From positions 51,019,345 through 51,083,344 of the forward strand of contig NC_030822.1 of assembly GCF_001704415.2 (NCBI RefSeq): a DNA stretch of 64,000 nt, read 5' to 3'. Position numbers and translations under genes: made by a program. Positions 43,573 through 54,777 of this stretch are shown here, piece after piece (positions within the stretch are counted from its first letter, which is position 1; every line of letters begins with the position of its first letter). The notes beneath the pieces were generated by a model. The model saw only the letters and a list, made by a program, of their open reading frames with translations, did no database searches and was not told the origin of the DNA. Source of the DNA: Capra hircus (taxonomy: Eukaryota; Chordata; Mammalia; Artiodactyla; Bovidae).

Positions 43573-43683
43573 GATTTCCCTGGTGGCCCAATCATTAAGA
43601 CTTGGCCTTCCAATGCAGGGGGTACACGTCTGATCCCTGGTTGGGGAGCTGGTATCCCACATGCCTCGTGGCCAAAAAACCAG
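43573..43683 (+). repeat. CHR-type SINE, short form
   Basis: GGATTTCCCTGGTGGCCCAA, CCAATGCAGGGGGTACACG, CTGATCCCTGGTTGGGGAGC, GTGGCCAAAAAACC. The BovB at 43684 begins in its A-rich tail. Confidence 0.85.
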
Positions 43684-44160
43684 AACAGTCACTCAGTCGT
43701 GTCCGACTCTTTGTGACCCCATGGACTGCAGCACGCCAGGCTTCCCTGTCCATCACCATCTCCTGGAGTTTGTTCAAACTCATGTTCATTGAGTCGATGA
43801 TAGCATCCAACCATCTCATCCTCTCTCATCCCCTTCTCTTCCTGCTCTCAATCTTTGCCAGCATCAGGGTCTTTTCCAATAAGTCAACTCTTCAGAGCAG
43901 GTGGCCAAAGTATTGGAGCTTCAGCTTCAGTCAGCATCAGTCCTTCCAGTGAATATTCAGCATTGATTTCCTTTAGGATTGACTGGTTTGATCTCCTTGC
44001 AGTCCAAGGGACTCTCAAGTGTCTTCTCCAGCACCATAGTTCAAAAGCATCCATTGTTTGGTGCTCAGCCTTCTTTATGGTCCAACTCTCACATTCATAC
44101 ATGAAAAACTATAGCTTTGACTATTTAGGCAAAGTGATGCCTCTGCTTTTTAATACACTG
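43684..44160 (-). mobile_element. BovB LINE 3' part
   Basis: Minus-strand BovB of about 477 bp. It includes CAGTCGTGTCCGACTCTTTG, CCATCACCATCTCCTGGAG, TCAACTCTTCAGAGCAGGTG and TTTATGGTCCAACTCTCACA. Close to consensus at the 3' end. Confidence 0.94.
43884..44102 (-). pseudogene. BovB ORF fragment
   Basis: 72 codons with YECESWTIKKAEHQTMDAF, ELWCWRRHLRVPWTARRS and NQSILKEINAEYSLEGLML. It then leaves the BovB frame at about EAEAPILWP, so a frameshift lies near 43920. A second piece in another frame (MRWLDAIIDSMNMS) continues at 43595-43819. Confidence 0.85.
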
Positions 44161-45559
44161 TAGAAGCAGTATTATAGCAAATTCAATCAAGACTTTAAAA
44201 ATGATCCACATAAAAATATTTTTTTTTAATGAATAAGCCCATTCCACAGGAAGGTGAAGTTCAGGGTAGGTCATTTGGGAGCAATGAGGCCAAGGTAAAC
44301 GAGAAACATGCCAGAGCTTCATGGGGGACAGAAGCTATGAGTTCCTAAGACAGGGTCTTGACTGCCCCCACCCCTGTTTAGGCCACTCTTGGAACACATT
44401 CTGAAGTTTGGTAATGGAAGTCAAGGAGGGAGAGTGAATACCAAGAAAGGTAGTAAAAATGATTAAAGGAATCAGAATTCTTGACCTATAAAGGGAGGTT
44501 AAAGGAACATAATATGTGGGACTCAGAGAACCAGGACCCATGAGGACATGATAACTTCCCATAAATATGTGAGACACAGCCACATAAAAGAAGGGCAAGA
44601 ATTATTTCAGGAAGCTAGGGACACCATTAAAAGAAGAAATGGCCTGAAACTAAAATAAGAGAAAGTTAAATCTGGGCCTTGGGAATATTGGCTGATGGGG
44701 AGGGTGGGGGCCAAGACACCCGGCTTGTTGGTGCAAAGTCATCAAAAACAAAAGCCACAGGTCCCAGGGTTATTGCCCCCATTTGGGGAGAAATGGCCAC
44801 TTTGGGACCCGTCTGGGCCACCCGGGAGGTGTTCTGACTCTCCGAGCTGAACCGAGGTTTCTGGGCATCCAGTTCCTGACAGGCAGGGCCTGGCACCGGC
44901 TGCTGGGCTGTCTGCTATCTGGGCCCAACCTCACTCTTCGAAATACAGAGACAGGTGCAGCCAGTGCCTGCTGTGGGCTTGGCTCAGGTGACTGGAACGT
45001 GAGGCCAGGAAGCCAAGGTCACAAGTTTGAGCCTCATGTGGGCTTTGCCAAGGCTTGCTGTGACAGAATATGGCTGGACACGTAAACAGCTATCTCAATT
45101 GGTGCAAAGGTGCTCCACAGCACAAGCTCCTCCCCAAAAGACCACTCCAGAACATGAGCCTCCACAGTGCCCACTATGTGTAAACCGGCCACAAATGTCC
45201 AAACACACTCTCAGGAGAGAGCATTTCTACCCAGGACTTCAACACCATACACTAAAGCTGCTCACCTGCCAGGAGGGCAGGGGACATTGGGCTTGCGGGC
45301 ATCGGGGCTTGGCGTTGGCCTTGGCTGAAGGCAGCTGTACTTCTGCTTTTCGGGTCTGGAGGAATGGAAGGAGCGGGCAGAGCTGACTGTGAACATTTCT
45401 CCCACCTGTTTGCACAGATCTCCTATCCGCCCATAAATCACTTCTACAGTCCTTCTCAAACCTCACGTAAAATTTATCTTGCTTTTTGCCGAAATCGACT
45501 AAAAAAGAAAAAAAGCTTTAATTACAATAAGAGACACCAAGAGCAGAACACGTGGAAAG
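44161..45559. other. Unique DNA with a possible ancient repeat
   Basis: 44480-44650 resembles the old unnamed repeat near 12.0 kb. The rest, including 44.7-45.5 kb, shows no gene or repeat. An inverted-octamer-type or homeodomain cluster is not evident. Confidence 0.4.
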
Positions 45560-46545
45560 CCCATTCAATACTCGTTTACTCATTCAATCAATAAATATTT
45601 ATTGAGCACCAGGAATGCACCGTGAGGTGTGATGGAGACCACGAGATGAATAAGGCATTCTCCCTACCTTCAAGGAGGTTTCCCTGGTGGGGGCAGAGGC
45701 AGTCACCAATAGACAGACAGAGACACAAAAGTTATAAGATAGGCTGAAGGTGATTTATTTTAACAGAGGGGTAGACTATTAAGTAACTCAGAGGAGAAAT
45801 GAATCATTCTGACAGAGAGGATCAGGGAAGCTTTCAGAGAGGAGGTGACATGTGACCTGAGTCTGGAGTAAAGAGTGGAATTTTATCAGGCAAAGATGGC
45901 AGGGAAGGGCATTTCAGGCACAGGGAAGACCATGGACAAAGTCACGGGGGCAGGAAAACACTGGTTATCTCCAGGAATAGTGGCCCAGGAAAGGTAGAGA
46001 AAGGGTTCCCCAGCCTGGCCCCCAGGTTTGGGCTCTCAGCTACTGTTGCCTCTTCTTAGTGGTAAAGAACCTGCCCGCCAGTGCAGGAGACATGAGGAAC
46101 TCGAGTTCGATCCCTGGGTCAGGAAGATCCCCTGGAGGATGGCACAGCAACCCACTCCAGTATTTTTGCCTGGAAAATCCCATGAACAGAGGAGCCTAGT
46201 GGGCTACAGTCCATGGGGTTGCAAAGAGTCAGGCACAACTGAAGCAACTTCCCACACACACAAAGCTAGGGAATATGGCTCCAGGGTAGGGTTGGGGAAG
46301 GTGTTGATGGCAGCAGGGCAGTAGGTTACAGTCATATCACTAAATGGCTTAATGTATCCCAAGAATTCTGTACTTTATTTTATAAAAAAAGAGGAACCCT
46401 AAGAAGTTCTTGAGTGGTGAACAACAATGGCCAGGTGTGCAGATTAGGGAAAAAACATGGTTCACCATATAGGATAGACTCAAGAGGTGAGGGACAGGAT
46501 GCAGGCAAAAAGCTCTCACCAAGCAAGATGTCATTAAAGATCTGA
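45560..46545 (-). repeat. L2 LINE 3' region, split by Bov-tA
   Basis: Inverted L2 from the tail (TTACTCATTCAATCAATAAA, TATTTATTGAGCACCAGG) through CAGAGAGGAGGTGACATGTG, AAGGGCATTTCAGGCACAGG to GAAGTTCTTGAGTGGTGAAC. One of the longest L2 remnants here. Bov-tA at 46045-46262 lies inside. Confidence 0.72.
46045..46262 (+). repeat. Bov-tA SINE
   Basis: Degenerate head (CCTCTTCTTAGTGGTAAAGA), good BovA body (AACCCACTCCAGTATTTTTG, CCATGGGGTTGCAAAGAGTC) and a CACACACACAAAGC end. Confidence 0.9.
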
Positions 46546-46548
46546 CCA

Positions 46549-46746
46549 GGGGGACTTCCCTAGTGGTCCAGTGGCCAAGACTCCAAGCTCCCAATGCAGG
46601 GGGCCCGTGTTGGATCCCTGGTCAGGAAACTAGATCCCACATGCTGCAACTAAGGATCCAGCATGTCGTAATGAAGATCAAAAATCCTGTGTGTCATAAC
46701 CAAAACCCGGCACAGACAAATCAATAAATAAATATTAAAAACAAAT
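46549..46746 (+). repeat. CHR-type SINE
   Basis: GGGGACTTCCCTAGTGGTCC to CAGACAAATCAATAAATAAA. The perfect 11-bp repeats AGATCTGACCA at 46538-46548 and 46747-46757 flank it. Confidence 0.94.
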
Positions 46747-46811
46747 AGATCTGACCATGGAGTGGCAGAAGAAATGAAAAGCCCGCATTTCTGTAGGATC
46801 ACATATATGCT

Positions 46812-47038
46812 GGGGCTTCCCGGGTGGCGCTAGTGGTAAAGAACCCACCTGCCAACGGAGGAGACGTAAGAGATGCCGTTCGATCCCTGGGTTGAAAAGA
46901 TCCGCTGGAGGAAGGCACGGCAACCCGCTCCAGTATTCTCGCCTGGAGAATCCCATGGACAGAGGAGCCTGGCGGGCTAGAGTCGTGGGGTCACAGAAAG
47001 TCGGACAAGAGTGAAGAGACTGAACACGCGCGTGCATG
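46812..47038 (+). repeat. Bov-tA SINE
   Basis: GGGGCTTCCCGGGTGGCGCT to GTGAAGAGACTGAACACGCG. It keeps many CpG positions (GGCACGGCAACCCGCTCC, GGCGGGCTAG, GTCGTGG), which suggests a young or weakly methylated copy. Confidence 0.94.
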
Positions 47039-47045
47039 CGCACGT

Positions 47046-47345
47046 TATCACAGCACTGCCACAGCGCATTTCCTCAGCCGGCTCCTTCTGCCTGGAACGT
47101 CCTCCACCCCGTCCAGCTGGCTCACTGGAGAGATCAGCTCAAGCTTTCCCCTCACCCCTAAACCCTGTCCCTGCCCTGTACTCCCGGTGCACCCGGGATA
47201 TTCCTACATCCAATACTGCTAGTACTACTCTTATTCATTGTTTGGCCGCTTGTCAACCTCTACCAGCAGACTGGGAGGTCCTGAGGGTTCAGATTTTGGT
47301 TCTCCTTATCTCTGTATTCATAGGAGCTGGGCCAGACTAGGCATT
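47046..47345 (+). repeat. L2 LINE 3' region
   Basis: CATTTCCTCAGCCGGCTCCT, TTCTGCCTGGAACGTCCTCC, GAGATCAGCTCAAGCTTTCC, then CAGACTGGGAGGTCCTGAGG and a decayed end ACTAGGCATTCAG. Confidence 0.72.
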
Positions 47346-48051
47346 CAGAAACGGTTCGCCCCAGAAGAGATCATCCCTAAAGCACCCTGTGAGTACAGTT
47401 GCATCCCCTCCTTTCATATCCAGGTACACAAGTACATCCATTTTGGAATGCACGTGGACCAGCGCTATGTCCAGCACCTGCCTCTCCAACCCATTCTCAC
47501 TCTGAGCCCCATCACCCTATTTTCAATGTTTGTTATCCCAACTAGCCTCTCTCAACTCCATTAAAATCGGATGAATTTTTTTCAGCTCTCATGCAGCACT
47601 CCATATTAGGTGATCTGGGCTGAAACACAATCTGTTTGCTGATATCAAAATGCTGCTGCTCACCCAGGGGATTAACACTCTGACAAAATCATTAGAAACC
47701 TGATGGAGTGGTGAGGACTCCTGAGCTTGCCAAACGCTCATTCCTCAGCCTAATGAATGCCTTCCTCCCAGGCCACAGAGTTACAACCCATCCATTTCCC
47801 TGTCTTCCGGGCCGCCTGGAGACACCCGTAAATGCCTTGGGGAAGGTTCTCCCCCAGCTGGTTAGGCCACCTCCCAAGACCTCCAGCTAAGAACTGCCCA
47901 TGTAAGCTGTGGCTTTTTTGTGTGTAGAGAATAAACATTTGATTTCTACTTCTGAGTAGGAGGGGAGAGTCTGAGGCAGATCAATACTTCCTCTGAGAAC
48001 AACCAAAAATGCTAGATTAAATGCAAAATGCATTTGTGTTAAAGTCTTGTA
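47346..48051. other. Unique noncoding DNA
   Basis: Nothing recognised. Confidence 0.5.
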
Positions 48052-48555
48052 GGGGCTTCCCAAGTGGCTCAGTGGATAAAGAATCCACCTGCAGCGCAGG
48101 AGACATAGGAGACACAGGTTGGATCATGGGTCAGAAGCTTCCCAGGAGGAGGGCATGCAATGCACCTCAGTATTCTATTCTTGCCTGAAGAATCTCATGG
48201 ACAGAGGAGCCTGGCAGGCAACAGTCCATGGGGTTGCAAAGAGTTGGACACGACTGAAGTGACTGAGCGGAGAAGGCAATGGCACCCCACTCCAGTACTC
48301 TTGCCTGGAAAATCCCATGGATGGAGGAGCCTGGTGGGCTGCAGTCCATGGGGTCGCTGAGAGTTGGACACGACTCAGTGACTTCACTTTCACTTTTCAC
48401 TTTCATGCACTGGAGAAGGAAATGGCAACCCACTCCAGTGTTCTTGCCTGGAGAATCCCAGGAACGGCGGAGCCTGATGGGCTGCTGTCTATGGGGTCGC
48501 ACAGAGTCGGACACAACTGAAGTGACTTAGCAGCAGCAGCAGAAGTGACTGACCA
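48052..48555 (+). repeat. Bov-tA SINE split near its end by BOV-A2
   Basis: GGGGCTTCCCAAGTGGCTCA to GACACGACTGAAGTGACTGA. After the BOV-A2 the same word resumes and runs into CCATACACATACACATG. Confidence 0.9.
48267..48541 (+). repeat. BOV-A2 SINE, complete, inside Bov-tA
   Basis: Two BovA monomers, ACTTTCACTTTTCACTTTC linker and a (CAG)n tail. The perfect 11-bp repeats GAAGTGACTGA at 48256-48266 and 48542-48552 prove insertion into the existing Bov-tA. Confidence 0.95.
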
Positions 48556-48559
48556 TACA

Positions 48560-49475
48560 CATACACATGCAAGGTCTCATAGACCTCCTGGAGCAAGGGG
48601 ATCAGCGAGGATATAACTACCTAGGGGGGAAAGTGAGGAGAGGCAAACTCATATTCTAGAATTGATTCTAACCTGGAAGCATCCACCATTTTTGAGTGCA
48701 GGACAAGAGGCTGAGGATATTTTACATAGGCACAGGGTTGCTGCTAGGAGACAAAAACAGCCAGCAAAGCTTCCAGCAGTATTAGGACTAGAAAGAGAAA
48801 GTTAGAGGCATGAGGGGCCTCAAATGCATGGCCAGCTTTCCCCTTGGGTCATTTATGGGATTTTGAAAGCTGAATGTAATAGAAGGAGAAAAAAAAAAAA
48901 AAACTAAGCAGAAAGTCTCTATGAAGCAGAGAGTTTTCCTGAAGTATTAACTTACTGAAAAGACAAGACTAGAATCCAGGGCCTATCAAAGAAAGGGACC
49001 GTGTGAACACACGAGGCTCTCAATTAGTGCTAGCTGTAAAGGAGAGGGACAGATCAGACTGAACTTTATCAAAACACAGTCCTGCATGGACTTGGTTCAG
49101 TCTTTAGTTGGATTAAGATCACTGGTTGCACTCTGTCTAGCAGAGTAAACCCTCTCTTGAAGATCAGAGCATCCTACAGTCTATACAGTGTCTAGCATTC
49201 AATAAAAAAATTAGGTATACCCAGAGTTAGAACCATACAACCAAAATCCAAGAAGGGGGAAAAAACAGACAATAGAAACAGACCCACAGGTGATCCAGAT
49301 ATCCAAGTTCAAAGAAAAGGACTGTAAATGTGATGCTTTTGTTGTTCATAAAACAGAAAGAAAATTTATAACAATAGAATAAAATAAAGAATTTCACCAG
49401 AAAACTGGAAACTATAAAAAGAATCACCTGGCAATCTTCCAAGTGAATCATAATAAACATTTTAAAGAATGACAG
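48560..49475 (+). mobile_element. L1M 5' region (5' UTR and ORF1-proximal)
   Basis: Plus-strand L1M text: GACTGAACTTTATCAAAACA, CAGTCTTTAGTTGGATTAAG, ACAGTGTCTAGCATTCAATA, GAAACAGACCCACAGGTGAT, AATTTCACCAGAAAACTGGA. An A-run lies at about 48888-48903. No intact ORF1. It is the only L1 5' region in the window. Confidence 0.65.
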
Positions 49476-49499
49476 TTTCCTTAATGGAGGAGAAATACA

Positions 49500-49712
49500 A
49501 AAGCTGGATCCCTGACTCTGCCTAGATCTAACTAAGAGAGCCTGGGGAAGTCACTGGACTTCTCTGAGCCGTGGTTTCCGCATCTGTCAAATAGTAAAAT
49601 GAGACCTACTCTACTCCAGGGCATCAAGAATATAAAATTAAATAACATACATGAAAGCTCTTTATAAATCATTATACCAATGTAAGGCATCATTATTATA
49701 ATAGGCTGGCAT
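49500..49712 (+). repeat. MIR SINE
   Basis: GGGGAAGTCACTGGACTTCT, CTGAGCCGTGGTTTCCGCAT, CTGTCAAATAGTAAAATGAG, ATGAAAGCTCTTTATAAATC and a TTATTATAATAGG end. Confidence 0.78.
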
Positions 49713-50239
49713 CAATTCAAAATACAGAGCTTCTGCTCTATTGCCAGAGGTATTTTATGTCAATGGCAAATGATTAGCATGCCCTTGACTAATTAACGAA
49801 CATATTGTTATACAGGGGTTGACCAGAGAAAGCTGAGCAGGATAATAATAACATAGCCATCTCTCGGTGACATCGGGGTTGATTATTCACTTTGTGGATT
49901 ATCTCTGGACAGCTGAAATCCTAAACTAGCTTCTCCTCCTGCTCAGTGCAGTTTTGGATCACACCCTTCAGTTTCCCAGATGGTGCACGCTCATGGAATG
50001 CAGACTCATTCTGATGTGTGCCTGATGAAACATAATCAACAAGGTAAATCTGAAGCAGAAACATCACAATGCCTTCCAAAGCCAACAGCAATAATGTTGG
50101 GACAGTTGGTTATTTTGATTCTCCACATCACTGCTCTTCTATTAGCATATGTAATGGAGAGTAATGTCTTGGCTTTCACAGGCAAAGGTGATGCAGTCCA
50201 TTCATGACCAGTGGGACATTTGAGCTTCCCTGGCATAAA
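49713..50239. other. Unique AT-rich DNA, candidate conserved element
   Basis: About 530 bases free of recognised repeats. It has several TAAT-type cores (GATTAGCATGC, GACTAATTAACG) and GATTATTCAC/GGATTATCTC words. No coding signal. Confidence 0.4.
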
Positions 50240-50600
50240 AGACAGGCACTCTGCAGGCCTTTGGGGGAATAAAACTATTAGAAGGACAGGAACCTGGTCC
50301 AAACGGAGCTTTTACTCTTGCAAGGAAGATGGCATATGCCTAACCAATTATAACGCAATGTATAAGTGGTTTAAGTATTAAAAGAGTAACAGAAATATAG
50401 AAATTTGTGCAAAAGCTGATTTGGTGTTGAGTCGATCACAGACCTTGGTGCCAAGGTGGCAACAGAATTTGACCTTGAAAGGCAACAAAACTGGAAATGA
50501 TCCAAGCAGAGGGAAGATTATGAGCAAAGACATAGCTGAAAAAATGCAGCACGGGTACAACGAATTCAGTTCAGTGAAGGTGTCTATCAAGATTTTTTTT
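50240..50600 (-). repeat. L2 LINE 3' region
   Basis: Inverted L2: GGAGCTTTTACTCTTGCAAG, AACCAATTATAACGCAATGT, later AAGCAGAGGGAAGATTATGA and GCAAAGACATAGCTG. Confidence 0.55.
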
Positions 50601-50611
50601 TTTAAAGAATG

Positions 50612-50838
50612 ACATTTATGAAGCATTTGTTATGTGTCATGCATTTTATATACATTTCCCAAGTGGTCTCAAAAATGTTCCTCTGAAGTATTAAATAGAT
50701 ATTATTCATCTCACTCTAGAGGTAAACTGAGACTCAACAGTAAATTAATTTATTCAAGATCCATCAGCTGCCAAGTGGACAGCGTGGCTCAGGCTCAGGG
50801 TGGTTTAGTTCTAAAGCCCACATACTTGCTGCCTATTA
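50612..50838 (-). repeat. MIR SINE, nearly full length
   Basis: CATTTGTTATGTGTCATGCA, TTTCCCAAGTGGTCTCAAAA, GAGGTAAACTGAGACTCAAC, TTATTCAAGATCCATCAGCT, GCTCAGGCTCAGG and TCTAAAGCCCACATACTTGC in inverted MIR order. Confidence 0.82.
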
Positions 50839-51280
50839 GAGCAGCATGACTGACCCTCAGCCTGAATGGTGCTATCACACATGGGGGATCTCCCACACAT
50901 AGCTGATGTGGAAAGTTGTTCATATCGAGATGGTAACTACAGCCACAAAGTAGACAAGACAGCCCAGAAAGGCTGAAGGGAGAGTCAAGGGATCAGGGAA
51001 GAAGAAAAACCAGAGAAAAAGATAAAGAAGTAGTTAGGAGTACAAAAATAGGAGAGGCTAATGGAAACCAAGATCAAGAGAGAGCTTCAAAAAGGAAGAG
51101 GTCACCCAAACTGTAACTGCCGCATAGAGGCAAAGGAGGTTGAGAGGATGAAGACCAAGAAAACACCGTTTGGCTGGCAGTCTTGAAAAGAATGATTTCA
51201 ATGGAAAGAGAAGTGCATATGTCCAGGTTATGCATGCTGAATAGCTGACCTGACCCAGGGACATGGACTGCAGCTGGAGC
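50839..51280. other. Unique noncoding DNA
   Basis: Purine-rich plus strand near 51.0-51.1 kb. Nothing recognised. Confidence 0.45.
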
Positions 51281-51282
51281 TG

Positions 51283-51569
51283 AGCTTACGAAACTTTCCT
51301 GATGGCACGAAAGTCATCATCTGGGGGTACATGTTAAAAACATGAATTTCCAGGTGTCATCCTAGTCCCACTAATTGGAATTCCAGGGAGGAGGGCCTGG
51401 GAAGGGACCCAGAAGGTTCTTAAATCACCAGGACCAGATTAATGTTTCTTAAACTTTAATGAACATGAGAATCCCCTTGCAGGGGCCTAACTTGTAAATA
51501 CTGATTTTGTAGGTGTAGGGCAGAGTTTGAGATTATGCATTTTAACATAATCCCAGGCAATTCCATGCA
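51283..51569 (+). repeat. MER5-like hAT DNA element remnants
   Basis: CATGAATTTCCAGGTGTCAT, then TTCTTAAACTTTAATGAACA, GAGAATCCCCTTGCAGGGGC, CTGATTTTGTAGGTGTAGGG, GATTATGCATTTTAACATAA, CCCAGGCAATTCC. The pattern is of one or two MER5-type relics, cut by a BovB. Confidence 0.6.
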
Positions 51570-51985
51570 CAGATGTGAGAGTTGGACCGTAAAGAAGACT
51601 GAGCACTGAGGAACTGATGCTTTCAAACTGTGGTGCTGGAGAAGACTCTTAAGAGTCCCTTGGACAGGAAGATCAAAGCAGTCAAGCCTAAAGGAAATTA
51701 ACCCTGAATATTCATTGGAAGGACTGATGCTGAAGCTCCAACACTTTGGCCACCTGATGTGAAGAGCCAACTCAGTAGAAAAGACCCTGATGCTGGGAAA
51801 GGTGAGGGCGGGAGAAGGGGGCAACGGAGGATGAGATGGTTGGATGGCATCATCGACTCAATGGACATGAATTTGAGCAAACTCCGGGAGACAGTGAAGG
51901 ACAGGGAAGCCTGACGTGTTCTAGTCCCTGGGGTCACAAAGAGCTGGGCACAACTGAGCGACTGAACAGCCACAATAGGTAACTT
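51570..51985 (+). mobile_element. BovB LINE 3' part
   Basis: About 416 bp: GTGAGAGTTGGACCGTAAAG, TTTCAAACTGTGGTGCTGGA, TTTGGCCACCTGATGTGAAG, GATGAGATGGTTGGATGGCA, GGGTCACAAAGAGCTGGGCA. Reading frames are broken. Confidence 0.94.
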
Positions 51986-52918
51986 CAACGCTGCAGGCCT
52001 GAGGATCATATTTTTAATGACAATGGACTGAACAAAAGCTTCCTTATCCCAGAGAGGTGGGCGCCAGCACCTGGTTCTTCTTGGCACCCTTCGTGTTTTA
52101 CCACCTGCGGACTGTGCTCCTGGCGCCTTTCCACACTCACCAACAGATGGCAGCAGAACTAAATGTCATCTTCCGCAGAAGCGCAAGCTCGGAGATTCCA
52201 TTCCATCTGTCTTCCTGTACAACCTAAAAAGCATCCTTCGTTCACTTCCTCAAGATAAACAACTGGATCAGATAAGAACAGAGCAGCCTTCCCAGATGAC
52301 CTGGGTACAGAGTGAGTGAGTTCCCCTTCTCCTAGGCTCCAGTACCACATATTGTCTGCACCCTTCATCGGGCGCCTAAATGTTTTGTCCTCTTAGAGTT
52401 CCTAAGTTGTCTTACACTGTCATTCATTTTTCCACCTGTGTCAGTACTGTCTCCACCAGCCCTGAGAGGTCAGGAATCAAATAAAATCCTTTTTCTTCTT
52501 AACCTTGACTTACAGCTGTTTGTTCATAATATTGAGTGTGAATGAGAGAATGGGTCAGTCATTAATTAAATCAGATGTACATTCTATTAGTTCCACTTTT
52601 CTTTCTCCCAGAAAAAGGAAAAAAAAAAAAAAGGCTTACCAGCAAGTGTTAATGGTCTAGAAAAGTTTTGCACTTATTTGCAAAGTCTGTGTTCATGATT
52701 TATCCCTTGAGAATCTTCCAACACATCACCAGGGAAAACTTTTCCTAGCCTGGCACATGGACAGTCAGGACTAGTGTTTATCAAGAGCAGAGTGTGAGGT
52801 CACGGCTTCATGTGGTGTCAGCTGGTCTACCAAGAGACATGCTGGCCTTTCAAAACCATTCTCCCATTTTCTATGGCTAGTGTACCATCGTTGGCCAATA
52901 TGCCCCACAGATACAAAA
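51986..52918. other. Unique noncoding DNA
   Basis: An A-run lies at about 52615-52632. No repeat family or exon recognised. Confidence 0.5.
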
Positions 52919-52930
52919 TTCAGTTTTCCA

Positions 52931-53094
52931 GGGATTTCCCTGGTTGTCTAGTAGCCAAGACTCCGAGTTCCTGATTTGGGGGCCTGGGTTCAATACCTGG
53001 TCAAGGAACTAGTTCCCACATATCGCAATTAAAGATCCTGCATGCTGCAACTAAGACCCACCACAGCCAAATATATATAACATATATATATAAT
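52931..53094 (+). repeat. CHR-type SINE, short form
   Basis: GGGATTTCCCTGGTTGTCTA to CACAGCCAAATATATATAAC. The perfect 12-bp repeats TTCAGTTTTCCA at 52919-52930 and 53095-53106 flank it. Confidence 0.94.
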
Positions 53095-53239
53095 TTCAGT
53101 TTTCCATTTTTTCTTAACAGTTAAAATATTTCAGCTGGTTAAGTCTTGTAGGTACTTCAATCATGTCATTTACTGTGGATTCACTAGACTATGCCTACTT
53201 TGCAAAACGGTATCTTTCTTTTTTGAGTAAATGTTCTAG

Positions 53240-53705
53240 GCTGCTCAATCCTAAGACTCTCTACACTGTTCTCTCCCTAGGAGATGGCCTGATCTCATGG
53301 GTGGGGATAACACTTACATGCCAATGATCCCCCATTACCGGTCTGTCCAAGACCTCTCTTCTGAGATCTACTATCTTATAACCATTTGACTGCCTGACAT
53401 GCTGACTTGAATATCTTACAATTCCTGATCTCCCCTACCCCACCAATCCCAAGGCTGCTCCTATTCCACTCTTCTCCTTCTTAATACATAATACCTCTGG
53501 ATACTGAGCTGGTCAAGCTGGAAACCTGGTCATTCCTAACCCTCCAATCAACCTCCACATCTATCTACTACCAAGACTGGTCAATTCAACTTCAAATAGA
53601 TCCATTTACTTCTCACCATCCCCACAGTCACCACCTAATATAAGCCAACATCATCTCTGACCTAGGTTATTAAAACCCAAATCATTTTCTGAGCTTTCAA
53701 AAAAG
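53240..53705 (+). repeat. L2 LINE internal region
   Basis: CTCCCTAGGAGATGGCCTGA, AAGACCTCTCTTCTGAGATC, CATTTGACTGCCTGACATGC, AACCTGGTCATTCCTAACCC, CCACCTAATATAAGCCAACA, TCATCTCTGACCTAGG in L2 RT-region order. Confidence 0.7.
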
Positions 53706-53792
53706 TTTTGACCATTCATTTGTACCCTCAACAATTTACAGAGTATCCTCTCTGTAAGCCAATACTCTCAAAAGAGCACAGCAAGTTCAAGG

Positions 53793-54000
53793 GAGACTTC
53801 CTTTGTGGCTCAGACAGTAAAGAATCCATCTGCCAGTGCAACAGACACAGGTTTGAGCCCCGGGTAGGGAAAAATCCCTTGGAGAAGGAAATGGCAACCC
53901 AGTCCAGTATTTTTGTCTGGAAAATTCCACGGACAGATAAGACCGGCGGGCTACAGCCCATGGGGTCGCAAAGAATCGGATACGACTAAGCATGCCCAGA
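53793..54000 (+). repeat. Bov-tA SINE
   Basis: GACTTCCTTTGTGGCTCAGA to GGATACGACTAAGCATGCCC, full body. Confidence 0.93.
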
Positions 54001-54302
54001 CGATGATAAGTCATAAGCAAGCCTGTTACAACACAGACGCTCATAAGGCAAGATGACCTAGGAGAGTGTGAGCAGTAAAAGGAGGGAGAGACGGCGCCAG
54101 GGCACACTTCCTGGGAAACATGACATTTAAACTGGGTTTTAGAGAATGAGTAGGGATTCATCAGCCAGACACGTGGACAAAATTCTTCTGCGTGTGGTGA
54201 CGGGTAAAGTATGACATGCTGAGGGGGCATTCGGAAGAGCAGAGTTAAGAGGGGAGATGGAGATGTGACCGGTGGGATGCGCAGGGACTAGATCACACGG
54301 GA

Positions 54303-54712
54303 TGCTGTTACGGCCAAACTGGGTCCCCCTAACATCCATATGTTGAAACCTAATCCTCTGTACCTCAGACTGTAACTGTATTTCATGATGCATCTTTTAA
54401 AGAGACCGCTGAGTTACAGCGAGGTCATGAGGGCAGGTCTTAATTCAATCTGACTAGTGTCCTGGCAAGAAAAGGAAATATGAACGCACAGAGAGACCCC
54501 AGAAGGGCATGTGCAGAGAGGAAACGCCACCTGAGAAAAGGATGAGAAGGTGGTTATTTGCAAGTCAAGGAGAATGGCCTCAGGAGAAACCGTGCCTGGC
54601 CAGCACCTTGACCTTGGATTTCCAGCCTCCAGAACAGCGAGAAAATAATTATCTGTTGTTTAAGCCACTCAGTATTTTGGTACAGAAGCCCTAGCAAATG
54701 AATATGCACTCG
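54303..54712 (+). repeat. MLT1-type MaLR LTR
   Basis: ATCCATATGTTGAAACCTAA, GAGGTCATGAGGGCAGGTCT, CACCTTGACCTTGGATTTCC, AGCCTCCAGAACAGCGAGAA, GCCACTCAGTATTTTGGTAC. This is the full MLT1 order from start to end, diverged in the middle. Confidence 0.8.
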
Positions 54713-54777
54713 AGTTTGAACCTGGGGGTAACAAGTGACTGGGGAAGGGTTTAAGCAGGGAAAACACTCTTCATCCA

